From Treponema sp. (GTDB lineage Bacteria > Spirochaetota > Spirochaetia > Treponematales > Treponemataceae), in the NCBI GenBank assembly GCA_016290335.1, contig JAEETM010000044.1, forward strand, positions 1 to 28,245: a stretch of DNA of 28,245 nt, written 5' to 3'. Shown in pieces: positions 8,194 to 14,382 of the stretch. Positions within the stretch are counted from its first letter, which is position 1, and each line of letters starts with the position of its first letter. A program made the translations under genes and the position numbers. The notes under the pieces are model-generated. The model did no database searches and was not told the origin of the DNA. It saw only the letters and a list, made by a program, of their open reading frames with translations.

Positions 8194-9690
8194 ATGAGTA
8201 TAATCAGAATAGAAACATTGGGCTGCAGACTTAATCAGATTGAAAGTGAGTCTATAGCCCGATTTTTTTTGGATAAAGATTTTTCGGTAAGAATGGACAG
8301 TGTTACAGCCAGTGAGGCTGCTGACAGCGAAACGCTTTTGTGTATTGTGAACACGTGCGCGGTTACCTTAAAGGCCGAACAGAAAGCCAGAAGAATTATC
8401 AGACTTTTGTTGAAAAAGCATCCGCGGGCTTTGATTGTAGTTACGGGCTGTTATGCGCAGCTTTCATCATCAGAAATTGAAAAGCTTGATGGGCGGATTG
8501 TTGTTGTAGGCGGACAGATTAAAAGCAGGCTTAGTGAGCTTCCGGGGCTGCTTAAAGCGTATGCTGATGGTGATGAAACTGAAAGCTCTGACGACACTGA
8601 AACTGCGTTCAGTAAAATTGAAGTACTTAAACGCGGCGTGATTTCTCTTGTTAAAACAAAGCCTGTAGAAAAAAAGGATATTGCCGAAGATTCGTTCAAG
8701 CTTTCAACATCATCCTTTATTGCACATTCACGGGCTTCCCTTAAGATTCAGGACGGATGTAATAACAACTGCTCGTTCTGCGCAATTCATCTGGCACGGG
8801 GAAAAAGTGTTTCAATTGATGTGCAGACTGCAATTGACAGGGTAGTGGAGCTGGAGCGTGCGGGGCACAGCGAGGTTGTGCTTACTTCCGTCAATATTGC
8901 TCAATACCGTGGAAAATATGGAGACAGTTATTGTAATTTTACTCAGCTTTTAAAGCTTCTTCTGGAAAATACAAAAACTATAAGCTTCCGTATTTCAAGT
9001 ATTTATCCTGAAATTATTGATGATGATTTTTGCAGTGTAATTCACGACGGGCGTGTTCGTCCTTCGTTCCATATTTCTGTTCAAAGCGGCAGTGATAAAA
9101 TCCTTGAGCTTATGAACCGCCATTATAAAGCTTGTGATGTGCTTGCTGCTGTGAAAAAACTTAAGGGGGCAAAACCGTCTGCCTTTATTTCGTGTGATAT
9201 AATCACCGGCTTTCCGGCAGAAACGGACGGGGATTTTGAACAGACTCTTGATTTGTGCAGAAAATGTAATTTTACCTGGATTCACGCTTTTCCTTTTTCC
9301 GAACGGCCGGGAACTGCAGCGTGCGGTATAAAGCCAAAGGTTCCTCAATCTGTAAGCGGAAACAGGGCAAGGCAGATAACTGAGCTTGCCATAAAGAATA
9401 AGATAGAATACATAGAAGCCTTTGTTGGAAAAGAACTTGAGCTTGTGCTTGAACCGCCGGAGCAGAAAACAAATGTTCTGGAACAAAACGCAACGGAACC
9501 TGCCGGTAAATATCACGGAATGACAGAAAACTGTATTCACTGTGAGCTGGAGCAGAGTGATGAGCTGGAAGGGGACGATAAGCCAGCTTCGGAAAATGCT
9601 AAAACAGTTAAAGTTGTGATTACAGAAGTTTTGAAAGACCGTATTACCAAAGGCGGAGATATAGAAGCACGAGCCAGAATTATAAAATAA
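8194..9690 (+). CDS. mtaB: tRNA t6A37 methylthiotransferase MtaB (radical SAM)
   Basis: A 498-residue radical-SAM enzyme of the MiaB/RimO/MtaB family. The N-terminal UPF0004 domain has its three cluster cysteines at Cys11 (TLGCRLN), Cys55 (NTCAVT) and Cys86 (TGCYAQ). The radical-SAM motif C-x3-C-x2-C is at 189/193/196 in 'DGCNNNCSFC'. The TLGCRLNQ opening is closer to MtaB ('TLGCKVNQ') than to MiaB or RimO. The product would add a methylthio group to threonylcarbamoyladenosine at position 37 of ANN-decoding tRNAs. The C-terminus (about 410-498) is longer than usual, with an acidic Cys-containing insert ahead of a possible TRAM-like end. No clear ribosome binding site precedes 8194. It sits directly upstream of tRNA-Pro. 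Confidence 0.88.
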   Translation: MSIIRIETLGCRLNQIESESIARFFLDKDFSVRMDSVTASEAADSETLLCIVNTCAVTLKAEQKARRIIRLLLKKHPRALIVVTGCYAQLSSSEIEKLDGRIVVVGGQIKSRLSELPGLLKAYADGDETESSDDTETAFSKIEVLKRGVISLVKTKPVEKKDIAEDSFKLSTSSFIAHSRASLKIQDGCNNNCSFCAIHLARGKSVSIDVQTAIDRVVELERAGHSEVVLTSVNIAQYRGKYGDSYCNFTQLLKLLLENTKTISFRISSIYPEIIDDDFCSVIHDGRVRPSFHISVQSGSDKILELMNRHYKACDVLAAVKKLKGAKPSAFISCDIITGFPAETDGDFEQTLDLCRKCNFTWIHAFPFSERPGTAACGIKPKVPQSVSGNRARQITELAIKNKIEYIEAFVGKELELVLEPPEQKTNVLEQNATEPAGKYHGMTENCIHCELEQSDELEGDDKPASENAKTVKVVITEVLKDRITKGGDIEARARIIK

Positions 9691-9723
9691 TTGAAAAAAT
9701 GTATAAAAAATGGCTTTGAATAC

Positions 9724-9750
9724 TTGATTAAAAATCATAAAAGCTATAAT
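9724..9750 (+). promoter_or_regulatory. Predicted tRNA-Pro promoter
   Basis: Perfect TATAAT at 9745-9750 lies 14 nt before the tRNA. TTGATT at 9724-9729 is the best -35, with a short 15-nt spacer. A second overlapping TATAAT is at 9750-9755. Confidence 0.5.
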
Positions 9751-9764
9751 ATAATTGAACGTAA

Positions 9765-9837
9765 CGGGCAATAGCGCAGCTGGTAGCGCGTCTGGTTTGG
9801 GACCAGAATGTCGGGGGTTCAAATCCCTCTTGCCCGA
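9765..9837 (+). tRNA. tRNA-Pro (anticodon UGG)
   Basis: A 73-nt cloverleaf. The acceptor CGGGCAA pairs with TTGCCCG and the D stem is GCGC/GCGC. Anticodon stem TCTGG/CCAGA encloses loop TTTGGGA with anticodon TGG at 9798-9800. The T arm is GGGGG-TTCAAAT-CCCTC with one G-U pair. C1-G72 and discriminator A are typical of tRNA-Pro. No CCA is encoded. The 3' half is the insertion target of the mobile element, which restores the gene on integration. The tRNA's apparent native terminator is now 10.3 kb away at 20131. Confidence 0.97.
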
Positions 9838-9839
9838 TA
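9795..9839 (+). repeat. attL: 45-bp direct repeat in the tRNA-Pro 3' half
   Basis: Begins GTTTGGGACCAG in the anticodon stem-loop and ends with the tRNA 3' end plus ATA. It is repeated at 20086-20130 with a single mismatch (A at 9807, G at 20098). The copy in the intact tRNA has the base that gives a perfect T-A pair at the foot of the anticodon stem; the attR base would give a T-G wobble. Confidence 0.95.
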
Positions 9840-9845
9840 TTTATT

Positions 9846-9862
9846 TCCTTATAATATAAGGA
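9846..9862. repeat. 17-bp perfect palindrome just inside attL
   Basis: TCCTTATA-A-TATAAGGA, two 8-bp arms around one central base, 8 nt beyond the tRNA 3' end. It could bind the integrase or excision factor; it is not followed by a T-run and is not a convincing terminator. Confidence 0.5.
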
Positions 9863-9896
9863 TTTAGCACATCTTATCAAATGGCCTTTGTGTTTT

Positions 9897-9918
9897 TTGT
9901 TAATGTCTTGTTAATAAA
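9897..9918 (+). promoter_or_regulatory. Left integrase arm-type site (paired TTGTTAAT motif)
   Basis: TTGTTAATG, 2 nt, then TTGTTAATAAA. The same pair in the same orientation is found at 19966-19987 inside the right end (20 of 22 bases identical). Its position just inside each att site suggests arm-type binding sites for the integrase N-terminal domain. Confidence 0.6.
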
Positions 9919-9935
9919 CTACACGGAGGTCATTA

Positions 9936-11081
9936 ATGTTTTATCATCCTTTCAAAAAGACTGTAAAAACAAAATCTGGAAAGACAACAAAGCGTTGGTA
10001 TTATTGGTGGAAAGATCCAATAACTGGAGTTCAACATCAGAAGCTTATTCCGAATGTTGCAAACAAATCTGAAGCCTATGTTTATATTTCTAAGCTTCCT
10101 GATCCAACAAATACACAGCGAAAAATCACTGTAAATGAAATATCGCAGAATATGTTTCTACCCGGCAGTGAACATGTAAACAGATTAAGTCAGTTGGGAA
10201 AGAAATTAAGTCCCAGAACACTTGATAATTATCGAGGATTTATAAAAGAAATTACCAAAGTGTTTGGAAATTGTTTTATTGAAGACCTTACAATTCCAAT
10301 GGTAAACGGCTATCTTATGAGCCTTACAGATAAATCAGGAAGCTGGAAAAATTCTTTTCTTGAAACCCTTAATCATATTTACAAAGAAGCTCCCTGGCAT
10401 TGTAAATACACAATTATAAAGCCCGATTTTCCTCGTTTTGCAAGGAATTCAAAGAAAGCTGATATTTTTACTTCAGAAGAATTAGTTAGATTTTTTGATG
10501 GTACAAATTGGGTAGATGGCTTAAAAGAATATTTATTATTTTATGTCATGGCTAGCTGCGGACTTAGACTTGGGGAAGCTCGTGGACTTAGAGTAAAACA
10601 ATTTATTGTTGAAAATCATGCTCTTGTTATTGACGGTTTTTGTGAACGCAATGGAAACAGAACTAATTATAACAAGAAAGGTAGTAATGAAGATCAAAAG
10701 CTTCGGGTAACTCTTGTACCAGATGAAACAATGGATATGGTTCTAAGATATATAGAATCTCATTATCTTTGTAGCGAAGATTTTATATTCCAAAGAGAAG
10801 ACGGACGTCCATTGCGCCAGGAATATCTTGAATCTGTATTTCATAGAGTGATAGTAAAAGCAGGAATTGATACCACAGACAGAAAGCTTTGTCCCCACTC
10901 CTTTAGGTTTACTTATGTAACAAGAATGCGAAGTAAACTTGATGCAGAGACAGTTCAAAAGATGGTAGGTCACAGTTCTGTAGAAATGACAGAATATTAT
11001 ACAAGAGCTGCCATTCCAGAAATGATAGAAGGCTTAAATCCTGCTCGTCAGGCAGTGAATATGTTGTTTGAGGAAGTTTAA
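9936..11081 (+). CDS. int: Tyrosine recombinase/integrase of the element
   Basis: A 381-residue site-specific recombinase that should integrate the element into tRNA-Pro and, with an excision factor, remove it. It has a basic N-terminal arm-binding region (1-60), a SAM-like core-binding domain (about 70-160, 'SPRTLDNYRGFIKEI') and a catalytic domain with Arg211 ('CGLRLGEARGL'). His321 and Arg324 lie in 'PHSFRFTYVTR', His346 in 'VGHSS', and the nucleophile Tyr355 in 'MTEYYTR'. A GGAGG ribosome binding site precedes the ATG at 9936. It is adjacent to attL, the usual place. All catalytic residues are present, so it should be active. Confidence 0.96.
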   Translation: MFYHPFKKTVKTKSGKTTKRWYYWWKDPITGVQHQKLIPNVANKSEAYVYISKLPDPTNTQRKITVNEISQNMFLPGSEHVNRLSQLGKKLSPRTLDNYRGFIKEITKVFGNCFIEDLTIPMVNGYLMSLTDKSGSWKNSFLETLNHIYKEAPWHCKYTIIKPDFPRFARNSKKADIFTSEELVRFFDGTNWVDGLKEYLLFYVMASCGLRLGEARGLRVKQFIVENHALVIDGFCERNGNRTNYNKKGSNEDQKLRVTLVPDETMDMVLRYIESHYLCSEDFIFQREDGRPLRQEYLESVFHRVIVKAGIDTTDRKLCPHSFRFTYVTRMRSKLDAETVQKMVGHSSVEMTEYYTRAAIPEMIEGLNPARQAVNMLFEEV

Positions 11082-11088
11082 ATAAAAC

Positions 11089-11118
11089 TTGACGATACCC
11101 TATAATATAGGGTATATT
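11089..11118 (+). promoter_or_regulatory. Toxin-antitoxin promoter with palindromic operator
   Basis: TTGACG at 11089-11094 and TATATT at 11113-11118 (18-nt spacer). The spacer holds a perfect 9-bp inverted repeat with 3-nt centre, ATACCCTAT-AAT-ATAGGGTAT (11095-11115). The palindrome overlaps the promoter, as expected for autorepression by the antitoxin. Confidence 0.65.
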
Positions 11119-11132
11119 ATATGAGGTACTGA

Positions 11133-11492
11133 ATGAAAAGAGAGTTCATAGAAACTCCATCTTTTACAAAAAGATGGTATGCACTTGGATTTGATGATGA
11201 TGATTTAGCTGAATTACAGCAATATCTTATTAAGAATCCTGATGCAGGAGATACAATGGTTGGCACAGGTGGTCTCAAAAAGATTCGCTATGCTTTTGAA
11301 GGCAGAGGAAAAAGCGGTAGTGCCAGAGTTTGCTATGTAGATTTTGCTACTTTTGAAAAGAATTACTTAATTCAAGTATTTTCAAAAGACGAAAAACAAA
11401 ATCTTAGTGATGCAGAAAAAAAGAACGTTAAGAACGTTGTACAACTTTTGAAGAAAGAAGCTGCAGAAAACTGGAGGAAAGAACATGAGTGA
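11133..11492 (+). CDS. higB: RelE/HigB-type toxin
   Basis: A 119-residue protein of the RelE/HigB superfamily, whose members cleave mRNA on the ribosome. The family signature 'DTMVGTGGLKKIRYAFEGRGKSGSARVCYVD' covers about residues 48-78, and the C-terminal strand 'YLIQVFSKDEKQNLS' fits the PF06296-like group with toxin-first order. The toxin gene precedes the antitoxin and overlaps it by 8 bp, the order usual for HigBA. GAGG lies 7 nt before the ATG. The pair is likely to stabilise the element through cell division. Enzymatic activity is inferred from family. Confidence 0.88.
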   Translation: MKREFIETPSFTKRWYALGFDDDDLAELQQYLIKNPDAGDTMVGTGGLKKIRYAFEGRGKSGSARVCYVDFATFEKNYLIQVFSKDEKQNLSDAEKKNVKNVVQLLKKEAAENWRKEHE

Positions 11493-11802
11493 TTTTTATA
11501 ATGATTTAATGACAGGTCTCAATGAAGCTGTTGCTATTGAACGTGGTGAATTAAAAGGCCGTAAAACAGTTTACGAAATTCAGCCTGTAAAGAATTATGA
11601 CAATAATCAAATCCGCGCAATACGTAATTCCGTTGGAATGACACAAGTTCTTTTTGCCGACTATATGGGCGTTTCAAGTAAAACCGTAGAAGCCTGGGAA
11701 AAAGGAACTAATCATCCAACTGGTACTGCATGCAGATTGATTAGTATGCTTGAAAATAAGACTTTTGAATCACTTCCTTTTATAAAGAAAGTTGCATATT
11801 AA
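11485..11802 (+). CDS. higA: HigA-type XRE antitoxin
   Basis: A 105-residue protein with a C-terminal XRE helix-turn-helix (about 50-90, 'MTQVLFADYMGVSSKTVEAWEKG'), typical of antitoxins paired with RelE/HigB toxins of this subgroup. It should neutralise the upstream toxin and repress the operon through the palindrome at 11095-11115. The ATG overlaps the toxin's 3' end by 8 bp and has its own GGAGG upstream (11473-11477), so it can be translated more than the toxin. Confidence 0.88.
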   Translation: MSDFYNDLMTGLNEAVAIERGELKGRKTVYEIQPVKNYDNNQIRAIRNSVGMTQVLFADYMGVSSKTVEAWEKGTNHPTGTACRLISMLENKTFESLPFIKKVAY

Positions 11803-11931
11803 TATGTACTGGATTTTACAAGTAATGTTTTAAAAAGTTAGATTAAAAAAATATTTCGATAACAGCGATATATACTGGATAGTCTTTTTTACTTTTTTCT
11901 TCAAAATCAACAAGAAGGGATACTGAATTAA

Positions 11932-11981
11932 AAAGAGAAAAATCTATGAATTATATAAAGAGAAAAATCTATGAATTATAT
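11932..11981 (+). repeat. Perfect 25-bp tandem duplication
   Basis: Two identical 25-bp units (11932-11956 and 11957-11981), each starting AAAGAGAAAAATC and ending TTATAT, lie directly upstream of the -35 box at 11984. They may be regulator binding sites or simply a recent slippage duplication. The flanking gap 11803-11931 holds nothing else recognisable. Confidence 0.85.
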
Positions 11982-11983
11982 AA

Positions 11984-12011
11984 TTGACAAACTGATTTTA
12001 TGACATATAAT
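11984..12011 (+). promoter_or_regulatory. Consensus promoter of the 12032 gene
   Basis: TTGACA (11984-11989), 16 nt, TATAAT (12006-12011): both hexamers match consensus perfectly. The ATG at 12032 follows an AGAGGA ribosome binding site. Confidence 0.75.
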
Positions 12012-12031
12012 AAAATTTAAAGAGGAACCTT

Positions 12032-12745
12032 ATGGCAAAGAAACTAAAAAGTTTCGTTGATGACAGGCTTTACGAACTGGTTACGGGGATGCCGGGACAG
12101 TACGAAGATTATTATGTCGGAGTATTGAGGGAATGGCTGAACTACTGCGAAGTAAGAAGCATTAACCCAATAGATGCTGCGGCATTTGAGTATGTTGCAT
12201 ACAGGGTAAAGGACCGAAAGCGTTTTGAAAAGGAAATGCTTAAGGAAGGATACGACGTGTATGACATAATGCACAGTATTTATGAACGTCATGTGACAGC
12301 GTGCCTGGAAAAAAAACTGAAGGATTCTTTAGAAGTTTCCGAAAAGCTGAAAAAACAACTTGATGAAGCGGCAAAAAACGGAGTGGTTATTCCTGAGTTT
12401 GCACAGAAACAGAAGCTGCTTGAACAGGAAAACACAAGTCTCCGGGCAGCACTTAACAGCCAGAAAGCGGAGCTTGATTCTTTGCGAAACGGACTACATA
12501 AAACAGGAGGAATAAAAATGCCAGACAACAACATTACCCAGTGGGAATATAAACAGATAGATGTAAGCAAAGCAGATACATACAAAACAGCACTACAAGA
12601 AATGAATGAACTCGGAGAACAAGGCTGGGAACAAAGTGGTGTTTTGTCTATTAATGGTTATTCTGATAAAATAATTCTTAAACGACCGAAACAAAATAAT
12701 AATCGGCAAATGAAAAATGATTATGACCCTATTTATTCAAGATAA
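12032..12745 (+). CDS. Two-part protein: unknown N-terminus with coiled coil, C-terminal DUF4177-like domain
   Basis: A 237-residue protein. Residues 1-90 form a helical unknown region, about 90-155 is charged and coiled-coil-like, and the last 75 residues ('ITQWEYKQIDVSKADTYKTALQEMNELGEQGWEQ') resemble the small DUF4177 family. The join contains a perfect ribosome binding site and ATG for the last part (see 12518). The gene has its own consensus promoter and a strong terminator, so it is an independent unit. Its codons are visibly more G/C-rich than those of the neighbouring toxin-antitoxin genes, as in the 12801-13658 gene, suggesting a separate origin. Function not recognised. Confidence 0.75.
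   Translation: MAKKLKSFVDDRLYELVTGMPGQYEDYYVGVLREWLNYCEVRSINPIDAAAFEYVAYRVKDRKRFEKEMLKEGYDVYDIMHSIYERHVTACLEKKLKDSLEVSEKLKKQLDEAAKNGVVIPEFAQKQKLLEQENTSLRAALNSQKAELDSLRNGLHKTGGIKMPDNNITQWEYKQIDVSKADTYKTALQEMNELGEQGWEQSGVLSINGYSDKIILKRPKQNNNRQMKNDYDPIYSR
12518..12745 (+). CDS. Nested in-frame gene: stand-alone DUF4177-like 75-residue protein
   Basis: Inside the 12032 gene, AGGAGG (12505-12510) lies 7 nt before an in-frame ATG at 12518. This is the best ribosome binding site in the region. The product, starting MPDNNITQWEYK, is exactly the domain that usually occurs alone. The likely history is two adjacent genes fused by loss of the first stop; both the fusion and the small protein could be made. 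It is inferred from the sequence only. Confidence 0.55.
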   Translation: MPDNNITQWEYKQIDVSKADTYKTALQEMNELGEQGWEQSGVLSINGYSDKIILKRPKQNNNRQMKNDYDPIYSR

Positions 12746-12752
12746 ATAAAAG

Positions 12753-12779
12753 AGGCTTCCGACAATGGAAGCCTTTTTT
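12753..12779 (+). terminator. Rho-independent terminator
   Basis: AGGCTTCC (12753-12760), 6-nt loop, GGAAGCCT (12767-12774) and a run of Ts. Perfect 8-bp stem, directly after the 12032 gene and before the convergent gene ending at 12801. Confidence 0.92.
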
Positions 12780-12800
12780 AATGCCTGATGATTTTTTATT

Positions 12801-13658
12801 TTACCAGCTGCCAGGGTCACGAGGATTTGGAATATCCTTTTCTTTTGGTTTAGGCTTGAGGTAATCAGTAACGGCAGAATCATAATAATCAAAGCTGTTT
12901 TTCTTATTCAGGTCGTTTTCAATATTTTTAGTACTATTTATCATGTTCCTATTAAGAACGCTGTCTGCAGCATTTGCGCCAAGCCTTTCGGTAACTTCCC
13001 TGTTGTGCCGCATAACATCTTCTGCAGTAGCAACACGCTGTTGTCCGCCAATTAAAACCTGCTGGCCAACTCTCCAGAAACCTTCCGTATTTCTGTTGTT
13101 TTCATCCAAGTGATGTCTTTCTGAACCGAATACAGCCTTATGAGCCTTATCTGCAGCCTTCTGACCGATGGCACTGCCGATGGAAGAGAAGAAAGCACCT
13201 GTCTGAGCGTTTCTTACATCGCTGCTGGAAACTGAATACTGACCGTCTCCCATAGCACTTTTTACCCTGTTTCCTGCAAAGCTTGCCGCCTGTTGTGCAG
13301 TATCGAGTACCGAGGCTGCTCCGGCAACCCCTCTCGCAGCAGCCTGACCGACATGAGAAGCTCCTTTTGCAAAGTTCTGTACATCATGAGACATACGCGA
13401 AGCTGAATGCATTGCATGACCAAGTGAATGACCGATTCTTGCAATATCCCCGACACCCATAGAAGCCTGGCCTGAAATGACTGTTCCTGCAATCTGCGGA
13501 GCCTTATTAGCGAGTATTATACCGAGCATCATTGAAGTTATATAAGTAACCATTGTGATAGAGCTTTCAATATCAAGGGCATTGAGGGTAAGGTTTATTG
13601 TATCCATGAAAAGGCCTATTGCAAAGAAACAGCATATTACCGTAACAAGTATTTTCAT
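12801..13658 (-). CDS. Two-TM protein with Ala/Gly/Ser-rich tail, probably conjugation-related
   Basis: A 285-residue protein with two N-terminal membrane segments (about 3-22 and 33-52). A small-residue and Gln/His-rich amphipathic region follows (about 60-190, 'GHSLGHAMHSASRM', 'AAARGVAGAASVLDTAQQAA'), then a polar tail ending in Pro/Lys-rich sequence. This layout recalls the C-terminal parts of TrbL/VirB6-like mating-pair proteins, but the length and lack of further membrane segments argue against a full homologue. Its ATG overlaps the stop of the broken metallopeptidase frame (ATGA) and has no ribosome binding site, implying translational coupling to a gene that is now broken, so expression is doubtful. 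Probably a remnant of a conjugative element. Confidence 0.6.
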   Translation of the reverse strand: MKILVTVICCFFAIGLFMDTINLTLNALDIESSITMVTYITSMMLGIILANKAPQIAGTVISGQASMGVGDIARIGHSLGHAMHSASRMSHDVQNFAKGASHVGQAAARGVAGAASVLDTAQQAASFAGNRVKSAMGDGQYSVSSSDVRNAQTGAFFSSIGSAIGQKAADKAHKAVFGSERHHLDENNRNTEGFWRVGQQVLIGGQQRVATAEDVMRHNREVTERLGANAADSVLNRNMINSTKNIENDLNKKNSFDYYDSAVTDYLKPKPKEKDIPNPRDPGSW

Positions 13659-13891
13659 GAAGATGTATTTAAAAAATTCTTTGAGCCTTTATTCCAGAGT
13701 TCTGGATTATCTTTTCTTACAAGATTATCACAAAGGTGAGCATATTCGTGAACAGCTACTTCGCTGTTTATTATTTCTGGATTAAGGTAGATATAAGCAA
13801 AGCCATAAGGTAGATATAAGCAAAGCCATAAGTGTTGTTTTTTTTACGATATTGCCTTATATTATTATTAAGAGAGCCGAGGAAAGCCATG
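13655..13891 (-). pseudogene. Frameshifted fragment of a polyvalent-protein metallopeptidase
   Basis: Reading leftward, one frame gives 'RKKNNTYGFAYIYLNPEII' and then 'NSEVAVHEYAHLCDNLVRKD', 'NPELWNKG', ending with a stop at 13655. The HEYAH motif (HExxH type) with a preceding YGF...IYLNPE strand is the pattern of metallopeptidase domains in large polyvalent proteins of conjugative elements and phages, where NPELW follows. A perfect 23-bp tandem duplication (13786-13831) shifts the frame between YGF copies, and no credible full-length gene remains upstream. The 5' boundary is uncertain because the frame continues into the RNA-like structure at 13871-13973. It is therefore a decayed 3' end. 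Confidence 0.6.
13786..13831. repeat. Perfect 23-bp tandem duplication that breaks a reading frame
   Basis: Two identical 23-bp units (13786-13808, 13809-13831) beginning GGTAGATATAAGC. As 23 is not a multiple of 3, the second copy frameshifts the metallopeptidase fragment; removing one copy restores a continuous frame through TYGFAYIYLNPE. Confidence 0.9.
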
Positions 13892-13973
13892 CTGTTGCGT
13901 GTCTCACCGTTTGAGTGGGTGGCTATGTTGGGAAATTGGATACCAGGGTAGACCGTGCTGAGGCTCTTTTTTT
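13871..13973 (+). ncRNA. Candidate small structured RNA with terminator-like end
   Basis: AGAGAGCC (13871-13878) pairs with GGCTCTTT (13962-13969, one G-U), closing an about 85-nt interior and followed by a T-run to 13973. Inside, CATGC-TGTT-GCGTG and CTCA-CCGTT-TGAG can form hairpins, and AGCCA can pair with TGGCT as an alternative. The block is much more G/C-rich than its flanks, as expected for a folded RNA. It contains 'GAGGAAAG' near the 5' side and 'GGGTAGACCG' near the 3' side, words reminiscent of RNase P RNA but far too close together for one. No promoter is obvious. Family not recognised. Confidence 0.45.
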
Positions 13974-14041
13974 CGTTTAAATTATGAAATGTATTCCGTA
14001 AGCTTAGAATTGAATATAATTAGAGGTAAATTTTCATATAG

Positions 14042-14270
14042 TGCAACATTGCACTAAACTTCGAGCGTAGCGAGAAGAGTGGAGATTGTCTTCGTCAATC
14101 TCAGTGTACGCCACACTGACACCGACAAAAGTGCAAGCCTTTTATCAGTGTCGTTTAGGCGCTCTTCGCATACGCTCGACCCTCACTGCGTTCGGGCAAA
14201 AAACTACGTTTTCTGGACTTTCCTATAGGGGGCTTTTTGGTCGCCCCCTCAAAAAATGCAACGTTGCACT
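14042..14270. other. Hairpin-rich noncoding block, candidate oriT/mobilisation site
   Basis: The 409-bp gap between the RNA-like structure and the relaxase gene is full of inverted repeats. GAGATTG/CAATCTC is at 14082-14102, immediately followed by TCAGTGT-ACGCC-ACACTGA (14101-14119); a second TCAGTGT at 14145 can pair alternatively. An imperfect 20-bp inverted repeat encloses these (14061-14081 with 14160-14179). A further hairpin AGGGGGC/GCCCCCT lies at 14227-14249. The near-palindrome TGCAACRTTGCACT occurs at both edges (14042-14055, 14257-14270). On the minus strand, AGTGTGGCGTACACT resembles the nic hairpin of MobV plasmids, where AGTGTG ends at the nick. Adjacent to a MobV gene, oriT is the best guess; an origin is an alternative. 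Confidence 0.5.
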
Positions 14271-14382
14271 GCCAGTCACGCCCCAAAAGGCGGACAAAAT
14301 GGCAGTACAATTTATGCATTTTTTTTTCACCCCCTCAGAACGAACATGTAAAAAGCTTCCAAACTCCCTCCGATGGATTTTG

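Noticed and set aside
8995..9822. Minus-strand 275-codon open frame across mtaB and the tRNA
   Set aside because: It is antisense to mtaB and covers tRNA-Pro; composition is what the opposite strand of a coding gene gives, with no start signal.
12801..13658. Complete TrbL/VirB6 homologue
   Set aside because: Only two membrane segments and 285 residues; full-length members have five or more. Only a loose resemblance of the tail supports the idea.
13871..13973. RNase P RNA
   Set aside because: Only short core-like words are present, at about 80 nt spacing, with no specificity domain or P4 pairing visible; a housekeeping RNA inside an accessory element is also unlikely.
14042..14270. CRISPR array
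   Set aside because: The two TGCAACRTTGCACT copies are palindromic and 200 bp apart, with no regular spacers and no cas genes.
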